This document shows positions 44,978 through 54,950 of a stretch of 64,000 nucleotides of DNA, piece after piece. Each line of letters starts with the position of its first letter. Position 1 is the stretch's first letter. The notes beneath the pieces are model-generated. The model saw nothing but the letters and a program-made list of their open reading frames with translations, was not told where the DNA came from and did not search any database. This DNA comes from an uncultured Clostridia bacterium (GTDB lineage: Bacteria; Bacillota; Clostridia; Christensenellales; CAG-917): the NCBI GenBank assembly GCA_934277645.1, contig CAKQUX010000002.1:186001-250000 (forward strand). Reading direction: 5' to 3'. The translations under genes and the position numbers were made by a program.

Positions 44978-45190
44978 TTTTTCCCCTTTAAGTTTCATTG
45001 AGTATATGTGAGCGTTACATTGCGAATATATAGCAAATTAGTTTTGTTATATCGAGTTTATTTGCAATACTAATTGTGCAATGCTAATTGTTTGTTTGGC
45101 TGTATTAAAGAGCGTTCGAATTGCTTTGCGTATATAGCAAACGTCTTTTGTTTTGCATAGCGTTTAGCGAACAAATTTCACAAATAGATT

Positions 45191-45300
45191 GCCAAAGGCG
45201 GCAAGTTAGCTCAATTCAAACGCAATACAAGGTTTGGAATAAAAGTTTTGCCGTCCGTCGTCACGGTGAATTAAGACCGTTAAAAATCTTTAAGGGTGTG
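45191..45300 (-). pseudogene. Decayed duplicate of the 3' end of the 1108-aa gene
   Basis: 45191-45234 matches 45309-45352 with one or two changes (offset 118), and the similarity continues to about 45300 with small insertions. Translated in the neighbour's frame it gives a broken copy of the last 30 residues (TDGKTFIPN against ADGKPCIAF). The rest of 44978-45323 is AT-rich and empty. Confidence 0.7.
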
Positions 45301-45323
45301 CCGTAATAGCCAAAGGCGGCAAG

Positions 45324-48300
45324 TTAGTTCAATTCAAACGCAATACAAGGTTTGCCGTCTGCCGTAACGGTGATTTTAAGACCGTTGAAGAAATCTTGAA
45401 GCGTGACGTTGTTTATAGCCGAAGCAATTTCAGGCGCAACGCTTATGTTCGCCCAAGTGAGAACTTCGCCCATACTTGCCGTGGACAGTTTTTTTGTAAT
45501 CGCCGTTGCCATTTCACTTATTTTGCTGTTCATAATTTCGCCCTCAAAGAAGCTGTCCGGTTGCGAATCGATAACAGAGCCAAGCGTAAGGCTTTCAAAC
45601 AAGCCGTTGATTTCCGAAAGAGAGCTATCGGCAATTCCTATCAAAATGTTTTCGCTCTTTTTAAGTTGCTTACCGTCTTTTTCAAGGAAGCTGACTTTTT
45701 TTGCCGATTTTACGTTTGTATAGTTTCCGTAAGTTTCATAATTCGACACTATGCCGTTTGCCTCTTCGGCGGTGGCGATATAGCCGTAAACCAAATTGTA
45801 ATGCGGCAAGGAATATTGACTGCCTGTTGCGTCTAACAAAAGCCCCGAATAGTAGATATACTTGTCGCCGCTGTATGACGAGTGAATGGCGGGGTCGTAT
45901 TTAACCATAGTGTAGAGTTTGCCGCTTAAGTCTTTAATTTCGCCGTGCGTGGCTTTGTCGTACTCGACAAACGAAGCGCCGTCTGAAGAGTAGTAGATAT
46001 AACTTGCGGCTGTTCCGTCATAAAGGGTAGGGACGTATTTTGTGTAGGAAGCGTGGTCGCTGCTTGCGGCGTCGAACTTAGTGAGCATTTTGTCGGCGAT
46101 AACGTAGGAATTCGCACCGGTTGCCAAAACAAGTTGCTCTGTGACGTATACCTTTTTAAACAAATCCGTTCCGGTATAGTCCTTTGGTTTTTTTGCAAAG
46201 CCGACGTAGTTTTTCAAATACTTGCCGTATTTGGCAGCTTTATAAGTATCATAGTTGGCGGCGGTAATTTCGACAAACGCCGTTTCCGGATTCGCCGGAT
46301 TGAACGCCGTGTTTGTGGCAGGACTCGTGTCCAAAGCGTAAAACTTAATCGTGTTTGCCGTATCTTGGACGTATGCTTGTGTAAACTCGGGCATATTAAG
46401 ATTGTTCAAATCGTAAGGTGTGAAGCCATAGTTATAAGACGCCGAACCGTCGACGTAAACGTAGCCGCCGTCCGTAGCATTCACAAAAATATAATTTCGG
46501 CTGTAACGGGTAAGCGACGCATGCGCTGGGTTTGTGCTGTCGTACAAAACGTATTTTCCGCCTATAAGGACGTATTCGCCGTCCGTATGCTCGATGAACG
46601 GCTTTGTGATTTCAAGCAAAACGTCGGTTGCCGTGTCAAGCACCGTGAGTTGATTGTATTTGATAACGTCGATGACTTCGCCAATAACGAGAGTGTCGAT
46701 AATATCGTTGATTGCTCCGCCTATTGAATTTAATTTCGTGTAGGCAAGTTTTTTCAAAATCGCGCTCGAACCGTTTGGAATGTCTATTGCGTCGCCAAGC
46801 ACAAGTTTGCCGATATCTGTCGACATAGAGTTTAGAGTGCTGTCTTTAAGGCTTTTCAAAATTTTTGAAGTGTTTGGGTCGGCATCGTCGATTTCTATAA
46901 TATCTTTAAGCGTAAGAGTGTTGATTTTATCGCTAAAATCGGATATTTTGGTGTTTTTCAAAGCAATCAAAACAAGCGGACTTTTTTCGTGAAGCACCGT
47001 CACGCCGTCCGTGTCATACACCGTATTTTCATAAACGTCAAGCACGTCGCAAAGTTTAAGGTTTTTGACTTTTTCAATGACGTCAGCCAAATTTTTGACT
47101 TTGGTTGTCGAAATGCTTTGAAGCGTTTTGTCGCTTGTGCCTTCATACGCTTTGAAGTAGCCCTCTTTTTCGTCCGTCAAGCTGCTGTTTTCGTCAACCG
47201 TAATAGGGTTCGCCGCCGTGCCGTAATCTATGCCGTAACTTTTAAACGGCATAAATTTCAAAGTTCCGTCTTCCAAAACGGTTTTGAAGTAAAGCGGTTT
47301 AGTTGCCGTGGCTATTTCCGAAAGATTGTTAACAGGCTTAAATTCTTCCGCATTTGTAGGAGCGGCGGAAGTGGTGGAAGTGCCGATTAAATATTCATAA
47401 TCATAAACTTTAACAAACCCTGCTTGCTGTGGCAAATAGCCGCTGCCTGAATTTACGAAGTTGTTTATGTACGCTTTTAAATAGCGCGTAGGGATAGAAG
47501 CGAATTCGCCGAGCGCATCATACGGCACGTATTCGATATGGCGATAAAAAGTTTTGCCTTGCGCCGTGGCGTCGAGAATATATTTGCCGCCGCTGAGTTT
47601 ATACTTTTCAAAGTTTTCGACTTGTTTGTAGCGTTGTTTTCCGCTGTGCTGAGTTTCGTCGTAAGGGACGTACTCGCCGCTGTCGAGCTTAACGTAGTCG
47701 CCCGCGTCGTCGGCTGAGTAGCGGTCGAAATAATAGGAGCTGTTGTCGATTTCATAAACGAACTTATTTTCGCCGTCTTTAATTTCGTTTCCGTTTTCGT
47801 CCGTCTTTCTGACGTAGCGAAGTTCGTTATATTTAAGAGCCGAACCGTCGCTTGTCACGCCGAAAATCGATTGTGAACAAAGCGGATTTTGCGTGTCGAG
47901 GTCGTCTATTGCGACGTAAGAGTCCGCATAGACGTAAAGGAATTTTGTGTCGAGTTCCGCCGCTTTGACAAATTTGTCATTGTCAATTTTGATAATTTCC
48001 GACAACGTCAAAAGGTCGATAACCGAACCAAGGTCGCTGATAGGCAAATCTTTGAGATTGTTCAAAAGTTCGTTGTCGGCGGCAACGTCAATTCCGAAAT
48101 CATAAGACAAATTTCTTATGGTTAAAGTGCCGTTTATCGAGCTCAAAATTTTTGTCAAGGCGTTTTGGATTGTTTCGTCTTGAAGCCGATTTAAAATAGG
48201 CAAGCCGAAATCGTTAAAGTTTATTCCTGCAAGTTTGCTTACTGCCGAAAGTTTTATGTTTTTTGTTACGTCCTCTAAGTGTTGCGGCATTTCAAGGATA

Positions 48301-48650
48301 GGATATTTAAAAAGCGGCGTAATGTCGATTCCCGAAACCTCGTTCGGGATAGGGAGATTGAACTTTGCAAGAACGTCGTTTATAGACAGAGACGATATAT
48401 TCCCTATCATTCCCACAAGGGCGGTGACAAATTCAAACGCCGTCATACTGAGCATTTCTTTGTTGTCCTTTTTGACAAGTTCTACGCCGATAGTGTTTTG
48501 TACTTGCTCTATCGTAACGGAAGTAAGGACAACGTAAATCGTGCCTGCGATTGCGCCGACAAAAAGAACGATACCGAGCAACATTCCGACAATGAGAATG
48601 ACTACGCTTTTAAAGCAGCTTTTGCAGCCGTGTTTTTTTTCTTCGCTCAT
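45324..48650 (-). CDS. Very large membrane-anchored repeat protein, function unknown
   Basis: 1108 aa. A short cytosolic N-terminus (KKHGCKSCFKS, with a CxxC) is followed by one strong membrane segment (about 15-43), then everything else is outside (type II topology predicted). Two repeat kinds are visible. One is a helical unit of about 45-50 residues with L-K-x-L-x-I-x-D-V-I-x-I-like cores (ISDLGSVIDLLTLSEII, LTLKDIIEI, LVLGDAIDI, LVIGEVIDV, LTLGSVID). The other is inserted Tyr-rich beta-like units with YVxYDxxxH cores (EYVPYDETQH, KYVLYDSTN, SFVEYDKATH, MVKYDPAIH). I do not recognise the family. It starts 12 nt after the CvpA-like gene. Confidence 0.8.
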   Translation of the reverse strand: MSEEKKHGCKSCFKSVVILIVGMLLGIVLFVGAIAGTIYVVLTSVTIEQVQNTIGVELVKKDNKEMLSMTAFEFVTALVGMIGNISSLSINDVLAKFNLPIPNEVSGIDITPLFKYPILEMPQHLEDVTKNIKLSAVSKLAGINFNDFGLPILNRLQDETIQNALTKILSSINGTLTIRNLSYDFGIDVAADNELLNNLKDLPISDLGSVIDLLTLSEIIKIDNDKFVKAAELDTKFLYVYADSYVAIDDLDTQNPLCSQSIFGVTSDGSALKYNELRYVRKTDENGNEIKDGENKFVYEIDNSSYYFDRYSADDAGDYVKLDSGEYVPYDETQHSGKQRYKQVENFEKYKLSGGKYILDATAQGKTFYRHIEYVPYDALGEFASIPTRYLKAYINNFVNSGSGYLPQQAGFVKVYDYEYLIGTSTTSAAPTNAEEFKPVNNLSEIATATKPLYFKTVLEDGTLKFMPFKSYGIDYGTAANPITVDENSSLTDEKEGYFKAYEGTSDKTLQSISTTKVKNLADVIEKVKNLKLCDVLDVYENTVYDTDGVTVLHEKSPLVLIALKNTKISDFSDKINTLTLKDIIEIDDADPNTSKILKSLKDSTLNSMSTDIGKLVLGDAIDIPNGSSAILKKLAYTKLNSIGGAINDIIDTLVIGEVIDVIKYNQLTVLDTATDVLLEITKPFIEHTDGEYVLIGGKYVLYDSTNPAHASLTRYSRNYIFVNATDGGYVYVDGSASYNYGFTPYDLNNLNMPEFTQAYVQDTANTIKFYALDTSPATNTAFNPANPETAFVEITAANYDTYKAAKYGKYLKNYVGFAKKPKDYTGTDLFKKVYVTEQLVLATGANSYVIADKMLTKFDAASSDHASYTKYVPTLYDGTAASYIYYSSDGASFVEYDKATHGEIKDLSGKLYTMVKYDPAIHSSYSGDKYIYYSGLLLDATGSQYSLPHYNLVYGYIATAEEANGIVSNYETYGNYTNVKSAKKVSFLEKDGKQLKKSENILIGIADSSLSEINGLFESLTLGSVIDSQPDSFFEGEIMNSKISEMATAITKKLSTASMGEVLTWANISVAPEIASAINNVTLQDFFNGLKITVTADGKPCIAFELN

Positions 48651-48662
48651 ACGCCCCTCCTT

Positions 48663-49421
48663 TTATTTTCCGAGTGCGCCGAACATATTGATAAGCAGCG
48701 TGCGGATAGGGTTGTTGTAATAGACAAGTTTGCTGAATGCAGAAGTTTTTATATATTCCATAGCCGTACCCATAAAGCCGAGATTTTCAAATATGCCCAA
48801 AAGTCCGTAAACGAACTGCACAAAGACAATTCCCGTTAAAACCGAAAAGACCAAACCGAAAAATCGGTCAAGTCCTTTGAGCTTAGGGTTTTTGTCAACG
48901 GGTTTTTTCCAAAGATACGCAATTATTTTAAACAACAACTTAAATACGATGAAGAATACCACCACCAAAATAATTGCAAAAATAATCGACACGAGATTTG
49001 GCACGATTGCTTCTTTAAGCGAAACTCCGCCTTCCGACGGCAAAAGTTTTGTAGCAAGGAAATTGACGATAAGTCCTGCTATGGCGTTCGACGCAAATTC
49101 CTTTATCGAAACGAGCGTGCCTTCGCTGTTATACATCATTGCGGCTCCGTCTTGGAAGAAAATAGGCTTATTGAACAAATCGCCCCAGCCTGCCGCTTTT
49201 GAATAGATAGCGGAATAAAGGTTTGCCCCTGTCGGCGTGTCGAGAAGCGGAGTAGAGCAAACGCCTGCAACGTATGCGGCAAGCAACAAAATCATAAGGT
49301 TAAAGACGAAGCCTTTAAGCGACCCCGTTAAACCCTTTTTTATGCCTCGAATGAACGCAATAAGCAAAACAAGCAAAATTACGCCGTCCGAGAGATTGAA
49401 TGCCGACGTTGTAAATTGCAT
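48663..49421 (-). CDS. CvpA-like membrane protein
   Basis: 252 aa with four hydrophobic segments: about 10-30, 35-55, 135-165 and 185-215. The first part FNLSDGVILLVLLIAFIRG and the G-L-x-G-S-L-K-G-F pattern, then LDRFFGLVFSVLTGIVFV near the end, are the CvpA/colicin V production family layout. A loop of about 75 residues between segments 2 and 3 is longer than usual. It ends 12 nt before the 1108-aa protein, so the pair is one operon and both are membrane proteins; joint action in envelope organisation is inference. Confidence 0.8.
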   Translation of the reverse strand: MQFTTSAFNLSDGVILLVLLIAFIRGIKKGLTGSLKGFVFNLMILLLAAYVAGVCSTPLLDTPTGANLYSAIYSKAAGWGDLFNKPIFFQDGAAMMYNSEGTLVSIKEFASNAIAGLIVNFLATKLLPSEGGVSLKEAIVPNLVSIIFAIILVVVFFIVFKLLFKIIAYLWKKPVDKNPKLKGLDRFFGLVFSVLTGIVFVQFVYGLLGIFENLGFMGTAMEYIKTSAFSKLVYYNNPIRTLLINMFGALGK

Positions 49422-49974
49422 TTTCCCTTGTATTTTATTTTCAAAGCGAATTTATCGTTCGCCGATGACTTTTAAAGGCAAGCCTTTTAAAAGCGCGGGC
49501 TGTCGGAAATTGCAATCAGGCGCAATTCCCAGTTTTGAGTATACGCTTATATAATATAACAATTATTTATTAAAAGCAATATGTAACGATATAAATTGTT
49601 TACAAATTTTGTAAATGCAGGTAGAAAACCGTAGTTTTCTGCTTTAAGCGCAGGTTGACAAAAAACGCAATTTGACGAAAACGGGAACTTGTCGACAGAT
49701 TAAAGGAAAAAGCGAACAAGCCGATTGTGACGTAAAAAAACAAATCGTGCGCCAACGGAAAGAAAACAAAGTTTTAAAACCGAATTTGACGCGGTTTAAG
49801 TCGATTTAAGTTCCATTTAATTTTTAAGATAAAAAATAGTTATAAGAAAAATGGAGAAAGTCTCTAAATAACAATTACGAAATCGAAAATCGTCGAATAC
49901 TTGCAAATTTACGCAACGGGCAGATTTATCGTGTGAAATTCTTCAATGTGGCAATAATACACTCGGAGGCGAAT
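49422..49974. other. Divergent intergenic region
   Basis: Between the CvpA-like gene and yyaC. It contains a near-palindrome ttttaaaggc-aa-gccttttaaaa (about 49468-49491). No gene is supported, and no clear promoter could be chosen. Confidence 0.5.
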
Positions 49975-50448
49975 ATGAAACCTATTGTAGTGTGTTTTGG
50001 TACGGCAGAAGTCGCAGGCGACAGTTTAGCGCCGCTTGTGGGAAGTATATTAAAAGACGAATATCAAGTTAAAACTTTTGTTTATGGTGATTTAAGTCAC
50101 GAAATCAACGGAAATTGCATAAATGAAACAGTAAGGTTTTTAAACGGCATACACGCAGACGACATTATAATTGCGGTGGATGCGTCGGTGGGAAAGGCGG
50201 CGGACGTCGGAAAAATTATCGTCAAAAAAGGGGTTCGGCCAAAAGCTGCTTTTGACAAAAGCTCGAAAGCCATAGGCGATATAGGCATTATCGGCGTAGT
50301 GTGCGAATCGACAGACGATCCGTTAGGGCAACTTATGACAGCCGATATAAATCTTGTGCAGGATATGGCAAAAAAAATAGCAAAATTGGTCAACGATTCC
50401 ATAAATTATTGCTTAGCGGCAAACCTTGCCGAAAAATTGTGGGCTTAG
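49975..50448 (+). CDS. yyaC: YyaC family protein (DUF1256), sporulation-linked protease fold
   Basis: 157 aa from MKPIVVCFGTAEVAGDSLAP, chosen for SD GGAGG and family length. The GTxxxxGDSLxPLVG block, the YGDLSHEINGNCI region and DIIIAVDASVGKAADVG match YyaC, whose fold resembles the germination protease GPR. In B. subtilis yyaC lies beside soj-spo0J and is made in the forespore; here it is 17 kb from parB. It hints at a spore-forming ancestry. No other sporulation gene is in the window. Confidence 0.88.
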   Translation: MKPIVVCFGTAEVAGDSLAPLVGSILKDEYQVKTFVYGDLSHEINGNCINETVRFLNGIHADDIIIAVDASVGKAADVGKIIVKKGVRPKAAFDKSSKAIGDIGIIGVVCESTDDPLGQLMTADINLVQDMAKKIAKLVNDSINYCLAANLAEKLWA

Positions 50449-50462
50449 CGTGCAGGCATAAG

Positions 50463-50491
50463 TTGACTATTTCTTTTAACATTGTTATAAT
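50463..50491 (+). promoter_or_regulatory. Promoter of ftsH-cysE-cysS
   Basis: TTGACT, 17-bp spacer, TATAAT (50486-50491), about 80 nt before ftsH. Confidence 0.8.
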
Positions 50492-50569
50492 CAACGCATA
50501 GTCAAAATCAACAAACTGCATAAAGCGTTTGTCGATTATGACCGCTACATAGTAGCATTGGAGGACAAA

Positions 50570-52459
50570 TTGAACGCAAGCGGAAAAAGAACGTTAATCA
50601 TCACGATTGCGGCGATACTTATAATCGTGGCAATCATTCTTTCGGTTACGCTCACAAACAAAAACGAAATCAGTTTCGACGGAAACGCAAACAGCTTGGT
50701 GCAGTCGATGAAAAAGGGAGAAATTAAATCTCTAACTTTAAGCGGCAGTTATAAAGTCATTGTCGAATACGTCGATTCTTCAAAAAAGAACGCATTTTGT
50801 TTTATAGATTCAAGAACTAAGTTTTTAGAAACATACAACGAAATTTATCATCCGTCAGCAGGCGATCCGCCAACGACGCAAGCCGTGCTTAGCTATGACA
50901 ATCCGTCAACTTCGAGTATGCTTTATTCGATGCTCGTCCCTGCCGTGGCTCTTATTCTTCTTATAGTTTTCTTCGTTATTTTGTTTAAACAATCGGGCGG
51001 AGCAAACAACAAGGCGTTGAATTTCGGAAAGACAAAAGCGAATATGGCGCAAAACGTCAAGGTTCGTTTTACTGACGTTGCGGGCGCAGAAGAAGAAAAA
51101 GAAGAGCTTAAAGAAATAGTTGACTTTTTGCGTGACAGCAAAAAATTCCGCGAAATCGGCGCGAGAGTTCCAAAAGGCGTTTTGCTTGTAGGTCCTCCGG
51201 GAACAGGTAAAACTCTTTTTGCAAAGGCTGTCGCAGGTGAAGCGAGCGTTCCGTTCTTTTCGATAAGCGGTTCGGATTTTGTCGAAATGTTCGTAGGCGT
51301 CGGCGCATCTCGTGTTCGCGACCTTTTCGACCAAGCAAAGAAAAATATGCCTTGCATTATTTTCATTGACGAAATCGACGCGGTCGGTCGTCAAAGAGGC
51401 GCAGGTCTTGGCGGCGGCAACGACGAAAGAGAACAAACTTTAAACCAACTTCTTGTCCAAATGGACGGTTTTGAATCGAACGATTCGATTATCATAATGG
51501 CGGCAACAAACCGCGCGGATATTTTGGACCCTGCGCTTATGCGCCCCGGCAGATTTGACAGACAAATTTACGTCAACGCTCCCGACGTCAAAGGCAGAGA
51601 AGAAATCTTCAAAGTTCATTCGAGAAACAAGCCGTTATCGCCTGATATCGACTTTAAAGCGCTCAGCCGTTTGACGGCAGGCTTTACGGGTGCAGACATC
51701 GAAAACCTTTTGAACGAAGCGGCAATACTTGCGGCAAGAGCGGACAGAAAGCTCATCGAAATGAAAGATATAAACGAGGCGATAAACAAAGTTATCGCAG
51801 GACCTGCCAAAAAGAGCAGAGTCGTTACGAGTTTCGATAAACGCATTACCGCATATCACGAATCGGGACACGCAATCGTTGCCAAAAAACTTAAACATTG
51901 CGACGAAGTACACGAAGTTTCGATTATACCTCGCGGAATGGCGGCAGGCTATACGATAACGCTTCCTGAAAACGACGATACGCACATGACTTACAACAAA
52001 CTTTGCGATATGATCGCTATGATGCTCGGCGGCAGAGCGGCGGAAGAAATAGTCATCAAAGACATTTCAACAGGCGCAAGCAACGACATTCAAAGAGCGA
52101 CGGCAATCGCCAGAAAGATGGTCACCGAATGGGGTATGTCGAAAGCTATCGGCACAATGAATCTCGGTTCGAGCCAAGAAGTATTCATCGGCCGCGACTT
52201 CCAGACGCAAGTCAATTATTCCGACGAAGTTGCGGCGCAAATAGACAAAGAAATCAAAGCAATCCTTGACGAAGCCTACAAACGCGCGCTTAAAGTTTTA
52301 AACGACAATCGCGACGTGCTTGACAAGATGGTTAAACTTCTCTTTGAAAAGGAAACCATTTTTGCAAACGAAGTGGACGAATTGTTCGGCGAAACCAAAG
52401 CGGAAGAAATCGAAGGCGTTGTCGAAAACGGAGAGAATAAGGATGAGCCAAAACAATAA
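50570..52459 (+). CDS. ftsH: ATP-dependent zinc metalloprotease FtsH
   Basis: Membrane AAA protease that degrades membrane and regulatory proteins. Two membrane segments (about 10-30 and 120-140) flank a small external domain. The AAA module has GPPGTGKT, FIDEIDAVGRQ and the second region of homology RADILDPALMRPGRFD. The zinc site is HESGH with a downstream Asp. The start is probably TTG at 50570 (629 aa), because GGAGG sits 5 nt before it; the in-frame TTG at 50558 would overlap that SD. The cysE start overlaps its end. Confidence 0.96.
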   Translation: MNASGKRTLIITIAAILIIVAIILSVTLTNKNEISFDGNANSLVQSMKKGEIKSLTLSGSYKVIVEYVDSSKKNAFCFIDSRTKFLETYNEIYHPSAGDPPTTQAVLSYDNPSTSSMLYSMLVPAVALILLIVFFVILFKQSGGANNKALNFGKTKANMAQNVKVRFTDVAGAEEEKEELKEIVDFLRDSKKFREIGARVPKGVLLVGPPGTGKTLFAKAVAGEASVPFFSISGSDFVEMFVGVGASRVRDLFDQAKKNMPCIIFIDEIDAVGRQRGAGLGGGNDEREQTLNQLLVQMDGFESNDSIIIMAATNRADILDPALMRPGRFDRQIYVNAPDVKGREEIFKVHSRNKPLSPDIDFKALSRLTAGFTGADIENLLNEAAILAARADRKLIEMKDINEAINKVIAGPAKKSRVVTSFDKRITAYHESGHAIVAKKLKHCDEVHEVSIIPRGMAAGYTITLPENDDTHMTYNKLCDMIAMMLGGRAAEEIVIKDISTGASNDIQRATAIARKMVTEWGMSKAIGTMNLGSSQEVFIGRDFQTQVNYSDEVAAQIDKEIKAILDEAYKRALKVLNDNRDVLDKMVKLLFEKETIFANEVDELFGETKAEEIEGVVENGENKDEPKQ

Positions 52460-53174
52460 TATGTCAATCAGACAAATGCTTAAACTCGACTTGCAAGCGG
52501 CAATGGATAAAGACCCTGCCGCTACGAGCAAGTTTATGGTCAGGCATACATACAGCGGATATAAAGCTATAAAAGGCTATCGTAAAGCGCATTGGTATTA
52601 CGAGCACAATATGAAAGCGCTTGCAAAACTCATATCCGCAAGAGTCCGTCGAAAGACGGGAATTGAAATTCACCCTGCGGCGAAAATCGGCGCAGGCTTT
52701 TTCATAGACCACGGGTCGGGAATCGTCATCGGTGAGACGACCGAAATAGGCAACAACGTCACGGTTTATCAAGGCGTAACGCTCGGCGGTACGGGCAAGG
52801 ACGTCGGCAAGCGTCACCCTACAATCGAAGACGACGTTATGATTTCGGCTGGCGCAAAAGTTTTAGGGCCGCTTACTATCGGAAAGGGCAGTAAAATCGG
52901 CGCAGGCAGTGTGGTGCTTAAATCTGTTCCGCCTTATTGTACCGTTGTCGGCATACCGGGCAGAGTCGTAAAACAGGACGGCGAAAGAGTTGCGGATATG
53001 GACCAGATTCTTCTGCCTGACCCTATTTTGGAAGAGTTCAGACGACTCAATACAAGAATTAAGCAACTCGAATGTAAAATGGGCATCAAATCGAACTGCG
53101 TGGAAAATCACGACGCCGAAAGCAAAGAATTTATTGCCGAAGCCGAAAAACCGCTTGACGGCAAAAACGATTGA
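52443..53174 (+). CDS. cysE: Serine O-acetyltransferase
   Basis: Makes O-acetylserine, the precursor of cysteine. 243 aa from MSQNNNMSIRQ (SD GGAG inside ftsH, 17-nt overlap). A helical N-terminal part leads to FMVRHTYSGYKAI. The left-handed beta-helix follows, with FFIDHGSGIVIGETTEIG, YQGVTLGGTG and KRHPTIEDDVMISAGA. The C-terminal tail is about 45 residues longer than in B. subtilis CysE and is hydrophilic. cysS follows after 29 nt, the classic cysE-cysS order. Confidence 0.95.
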   Translation: MSQNNNMSIRQMLKLDLQAAMDKDPAATSKFMVRHTYSGYKAIKGYRKAHWYYEHNMKALAKLISARVRRKTGIEIHPAAKIGAGFFIDHGSGIVIGETTEIGNNVTVYQGVTLGGTGKDVGKRHPTIEDDVMISAGAKVLGPLTIGKGSKIGAGSVVLKSVPPYCTVVGIPGRVVKQDGERVADMDQILLPDPILEEFRRLNTRIKQLECKMGIKSNCVENHDAESKEFIAEAEKPLDGKND

Positions 53175-53203
53175 GTTTAAAGTTATAGCGACAAGGAAAT
53201 ATT

Positions 53204-54598
53204 ATGCTTAGAATTTACAACACTTTAACGAGAAGAAAAGAAGATTTCATTCCGCTCAGCGGAAGCAAAGTCAATATGTACGCTTGCGGCATTACGGTTT
53301 CGGGCGACGCGCACATAGGGCACGTTTATCAAGCGCTTATTTACGACATTATAAGAAAGTATCTTATAAAGGCAGGCTATGACGTGACCTATGCGAGAAA
53401 CTACACCGACGTCGACGACAAAATCATCGCAAAGGCAAATGAGCTCAACGTAAAAGCGGACGTGTACGCCGCCGAGATGATTGAGAAAATCAACAAGGTT
53501 ATGGCGGCTCTTGACATCGACGACCCCGATATATGGCTTAAAGCGACTTTGAATATCGACAACATAATCGATTTCGTCAAAAAGCTCATCGAAAAGGGAC
53601 ACGCCTATCCGACCGAGAAAGGCGACGTCTATTTTTCCGTCGAAAGTTTTAAAGGCTACGGAAAGTTGTCCAACAGAAAACTCGACGAAGCGCTTGACGG
53701 CGTAAGAATAGAAAACGACGATTGCAAAAAGAATGCGCTCGATTTCGCTCTTTGGAAAAGCGCAAAACCGAACGAAATTTCGTGGGACAGCCCTTGGGGC
53801 AAAGGCAGACCGGGCTGGCACATCGAATGTTCGACTATGAATATGGTCGCTTTCGGCGAACAAATCGACATTCACGGCGGCGGCAGGGATTTGATTTTCC
53901 CGCACCACGAAAACGAGATTGCGCAAACCGAATCGCTTACCGGAAAACAATTCAGCAAATATTGGATTCACAACGGACTTATAAAGGTCAACGGTCAGAA
54001 GATGAGCAAATCGCTCGGCAATTCTATTTTGGCAACCGACTTACTTAACAAATATAACCGTGAAGTCATAAAGTTTGCTTTGCTTTCGACAAACTATCGC
54101 AACGACATAAACGTCACCGACAATCTCTTTCCGGATGCGGAAAAGCACCTTGTCGATTTTTACAAGACGATTTCGGAAGCTATGGCAAGCGGAATTAAAA
54201 TCGAAGGCGAAAACAAAACAATCGACGACGAGTTTAACGAAGCTATGGACGACGACTTTAATACGGCAAAAGCTCTTGCAAACTTGTTCGGCTATTTCAA
54301 GACGATAAAGGCAAAAATCAAAAACGGCGACTTAACGGCAGGCGCAGACATAAACCAAATCAAAAACACCTATTCGCTTTTGGGAATTTTCAAGACGGAT
54401 GCAAACGAGTTTTTAAATAGCGTAAACGCCGAAAAGCAAAACGAAATTCCGAGCCAAGTGTTAGAGCTTGTCGAAGCGAGAAAAGCCGCAAAGGCAAATC
54501 GCGATTACGCTTTGGCGGACAGCATAAGAGCTGAGATTACAAAGCTTGGGTACAGCGTACTCGACACTCGCGACGGCGTAAAAATCGAAAAGATTTAG
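53204..54598 (+). CDS. cysS: Cysteinyl-tRNA synthetase
   Basis: Class Ia synthetase charging tRNA-Cys. 464 aa. The zinc-ligand Cys is in YACGITVSG, the HIGH motif in DAHIGHVYQALIYD, and further zinc ligands in WHIECS and HHENE. KMSKSLGN lies near 267. The C-terminal helical anticodon domain is present. SD AAGGA. It is the last gene of ftsH-cysE-cysS, so cysteine synthesis and tRNA charging share a transcript. Confidence 0.97.
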   Translation: MLRIYNTLTRRKEDFIPLSGSKVNMYACGITVSGDAHIGHVYQALIYDIIRKYLIKAGYDVTYARNYTDVDDKIIAKANELNVKADVYAAEMIEKINKVMAALDIDDPDIWLKATLNIDNIIDFVKKLIEKGHAYPTEKGDVYFSVESFKGYGKLSNRKLDEALDGVRIENDDCKKNALDFALWKSAKPNEISWDSPWGKGRPGWHIECSTMNMVAFGEQIDIHGGGRDLIFPHHENEIAQTESLTGKQFSKYWIHNGLIKVNGQKMSKSLGNSILATDLLNKYNREVIKFALLSTNYRNDINVTDNLFPDAEKHLVDFYKTISEAMASGIKIEGENKTIDDEFNEAMDDDFNTAKALANLFGYFKTIKAKIKNGDLTAGADINQIKNTYSLLGIFKTDANEFLNSVNAEKQNEIPSQVLELVEARKAAKANRDYALADSIRAEITKLGYSVLDTRDGVKIEKI

Positions 54599-54640
54599 TT
54601 TGGCGGTTTCTTTACTTAAAGACATTAAGACATTTCACAA

Positions 54641-54669
54641 AAACCTTTTACTTGCGTAAAGGGTTTTTT
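54641..54669 (+). terminator. Terminator of ftsH-cysE-cysS
   Basis: aaaccttttac/gtaaagggttt stem with one G-U pair, loop ttgc, T-run. The following 54670-54950 is AT-rich and holds only a weak promoter-like TAAAAT near 54855. Confidence 0.8.
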
Positions 54670-54950
54670 GTTTTTAGAATTTCGTTGAACGGTTAAAACG
54701 GTTTAGTTTAATCACTTTAGCAATTATGAATTGCACTAAAAAGCAGTTTATTGCACAAAAAATCGGTTTGATGCACAAGCAATTTTAAAGTTTTTTGATA
54801 TAAAAATTTTGATATAAAGTTTTAAACCTATTTTAGACTTAAGTATTTTATGTTAAAATGGCGTTAGTAAGTCGCTTGCTAACGAAAAAGCCTATTGACT
54901 AAAACATAAAAACAGCGGCAAACGTTTTTAAGACAATAAAAGGAGAAATT

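Noticed and set aside
45191..45300. Independent small gene
   Set aside because: Its only coding resemblance is to the end of the neighbouring gene, with frameshifts and stops.
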